DNA of 64,000 nt from assembly GCA_036937835.1 (NCBI GenBank), contig CM072876.1:196001-260000 (forward strand). The letters are read 5' to 3'. How positions within the stretch are numbered: the stretch's first letter is position 1; each line of letters starts with the position of its first letter. The stretch comes from Pampus argenteus (Eukaryota > Chordata > Actinopteri > Scombriformes > Stromateidae). Position numbers and translations under genes: made by a program. The notes under the pieces were generated by a model. It was not told the origin of the DNA and searched no databases. It saw only the letters and a program-made list of their open reading frames with translations. Shown piece by piece: positions 62,267 through 64,000 of the stretch.

Positions 62267-64000
62267 GTCCGTCCTCTGCTTTTTATGTGTCACGTCCACG
62301 TGCCTACCGACATGGTCACAGACTGAAGTGCCTTAAGGTGCAGTACCACATGGCATGATCCCAGCAACTAATTTATTTTGCACTGCTGACAAACATTCAT
62401 TTGTAGAGATAGAGGCACCAGTGAGACTATTAGTGACCTTTGTGGTTTGCTTATAGAGGGGACTGTTTTGAGTGATTGGTCTTTCCCTGACAGTCTGTTT
62501 CAATCAGGTTCCACTTGCGTCTTATAGTTCCCTCCCTGTTGCCCATATTTTAGTGTTTCTGGCCCTAACTCACAAAATGACACTGACTTAAAATCCTGAC
62601 ATCATCAGTTGCTCATACAGTCTGTTGTCACATCTAGTCCACAGGGATCTCAGAGGTCAGAGGTCAGGGTGGGCCTCTCTTCAAAGGAAAGAGGAAGTAG
62701 AAGGCCAGTGGCTGCTTTATGCAGAGCGTCATAAGCAGCTTAGTGAGGTATTTTAGGTATTCTTGACTGCTGTCCATGACTCCAACACACAACCAGGATG
62801 TTACTGCTGCAGGGAGGAAGGGGGTCAAAGTTTAACAAAACTTGTACTGATATACAGCATATACAACATAAAATAACACAGGCTGTGTGAGCATGGAGCC
62901 TTTTTTCCCCCAAATGTCAGAGTTGTAAAGTAAACAGGTTTGTTCTGGAAGAAATGTTCAGAATCTGTTCAGTACAAATAATTCATGTAAAACATTCAAA
63001 ATGAAAATATTACCTGGATCAAGTTTTTCTGAGATATATGAAATTCACAGATGTTCTGGGATGACCTACCACTCAGCTTCATGGAGCTCATAAATGACAC
63101 TGAAAGAGCATCTTTCTAAAAGAAACCATCTTTGAACAGGTGTTGTATACTTTTCCCACTACCTACAAACCTTACCCACTCTTTTGTAGCCTATGCTTAT
63201 GTAAGTTGTCAGATTTAAATATAATAATAAAATAACTTCTTACCAGAAACCCCCATTTTTGTGCACAAGGCTGAAAATAATATACCCACAATGCAAAGGT
63301 TACTGTTCTCCAAGCCTTGATTACAGTCATAACAATTGAAAGATAACTCTACAATTTACAATCAAAAAGTCAGAATGAATATAAGTCATTCTGAAAATCA
63401 GGTGCAACATTGTCATGTAACTTTAAATATATGTAAGAAAAATAAAAAGGATGTTTATCTCATCTGTTATGTGAAATAAAGAACGCACTAACCTTGACTC
63501 ATATTCTGTACTGGATAAAAATGAAAGTAAAGATGAGAGAGTTGAGGTGAGTACATTAGCTGCCACCTCAGACTGTAATTCAACCAGTTCACACTCTATT
63601 GAAGATGCTGTAGAGAATTTTACCTTGATGACTTAAGGTTGTCAAACATCATATACTCGATGCTCATCTGCTTCCCTCCAGCCTCCCTTCATCTTCGGGC
63701 GGACAGTTACAGTCATGGAGCGAGTCGGGTGGTTGAGAAGAAGCTGTCATGCACTTCTAATCTCCTTTAGGATAATCAGCCTTCTAATAAGATAAGACAT
63801 CTCCAACCCCCCCCATTCACCAGCTGGACCATCAGCAGGAAGCTACATGTCCACTACAACGTTTACACTCCGCTGATTTATCAGAATTCAGATTGAGTAG
63901 AGTATACGATAAAACACACATATATTTACACTCTGGGGCTCTACTGGAATATATGTGCATGGTTTCCAGTTAAAAACTGCTTATTTATCTTATACGAGCC
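62267..64000. other. Upstream of the peripherin-like gene
   Basis: This is the expected promoter and 5' flank on the minus strand. No exon of another gene, repeat array or clear core promoter was recognised. Confidence 0.5.

Overview
The window is teleost fish nuclear DNA, most likely from a spiny-rayed fish. Intron-rich vertebrate genes with GT-AG junctions sit among degenerate L2/CR1-type and L1 retrotransposons, a Tc1-type transposon and very many microsatellites. All gene models below were joined by hand, using splice sites, reading phase and remembered vertebrate family sequences. Nothing was searched against a database.

Layout. (1) 545-2907, plus strand: the last four coding exons of a clade A serpin, best matched to serpina10 (protein Z-dependent protease inhibitor). 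Its 5' half lies outside the window or is missing. (2) 7477-25196, minus strand: a complete 24-exon ppp4r4 (protein phosphatase 4 regulatory subunit 4), tail to tail with the serpin. Its introns hold two L1 insertions with target-site duplications, a Tc1-like transposon, a probable MITE, L2-type fragments and a VNTR. (3) 28273-34399, plus strand: a nine-coding-exon asb2 (ankyrin repeats plus SOCS box) with an N-terminal ubiquitin-interacting motif, divergent from ppp4r4. (4) 37195-42340, plus strand: a 13-coding-exon Sec6-family gene of the exoc3l4/tnfaip2 type. (5) 44934-49468, minus strand: ckb (brain-type creatine kinase), with a recognisable TATA/CCAAT promoter and a non-coding first exon. 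(6) 58726-62266, minus strand: a three-exon peripherin-2/ROM1-type photoreceptor tetraspanin.

From memory, SERPINA10, PPP4R4, ASB2, EXOC3L4/TNFAIP2 and CKB all lie in human 14q32. The window therefore reads as a compacted conserved-synteny block, with a peripherin-like gene next to ckb. The genes are not an operon or a common pathway: a coagulation-type serpin, a phosphatase subunit, a Cullin-5 ubiquitin ligase adaptor, a tethering-complex relative, an energy enzyme and an outer-segment membrane protein.

The most noteworthy signals are local. They are a short, glycine-rich reactive loop in the serpin; a partial duplication of an asb2 exon; a minisatellite that repeats the asb2 exon 7 splice donor; a 42-bp repeat open on both strands upstream of the Sec6 gene; a decayed Myb/SANT-like domain in an asb2 intron; and a LINE family that carries its own (TATC)n tract and nests into other copies. 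I found no CRISPR array, rRNA or tRNA, and no convincing wholly new system.
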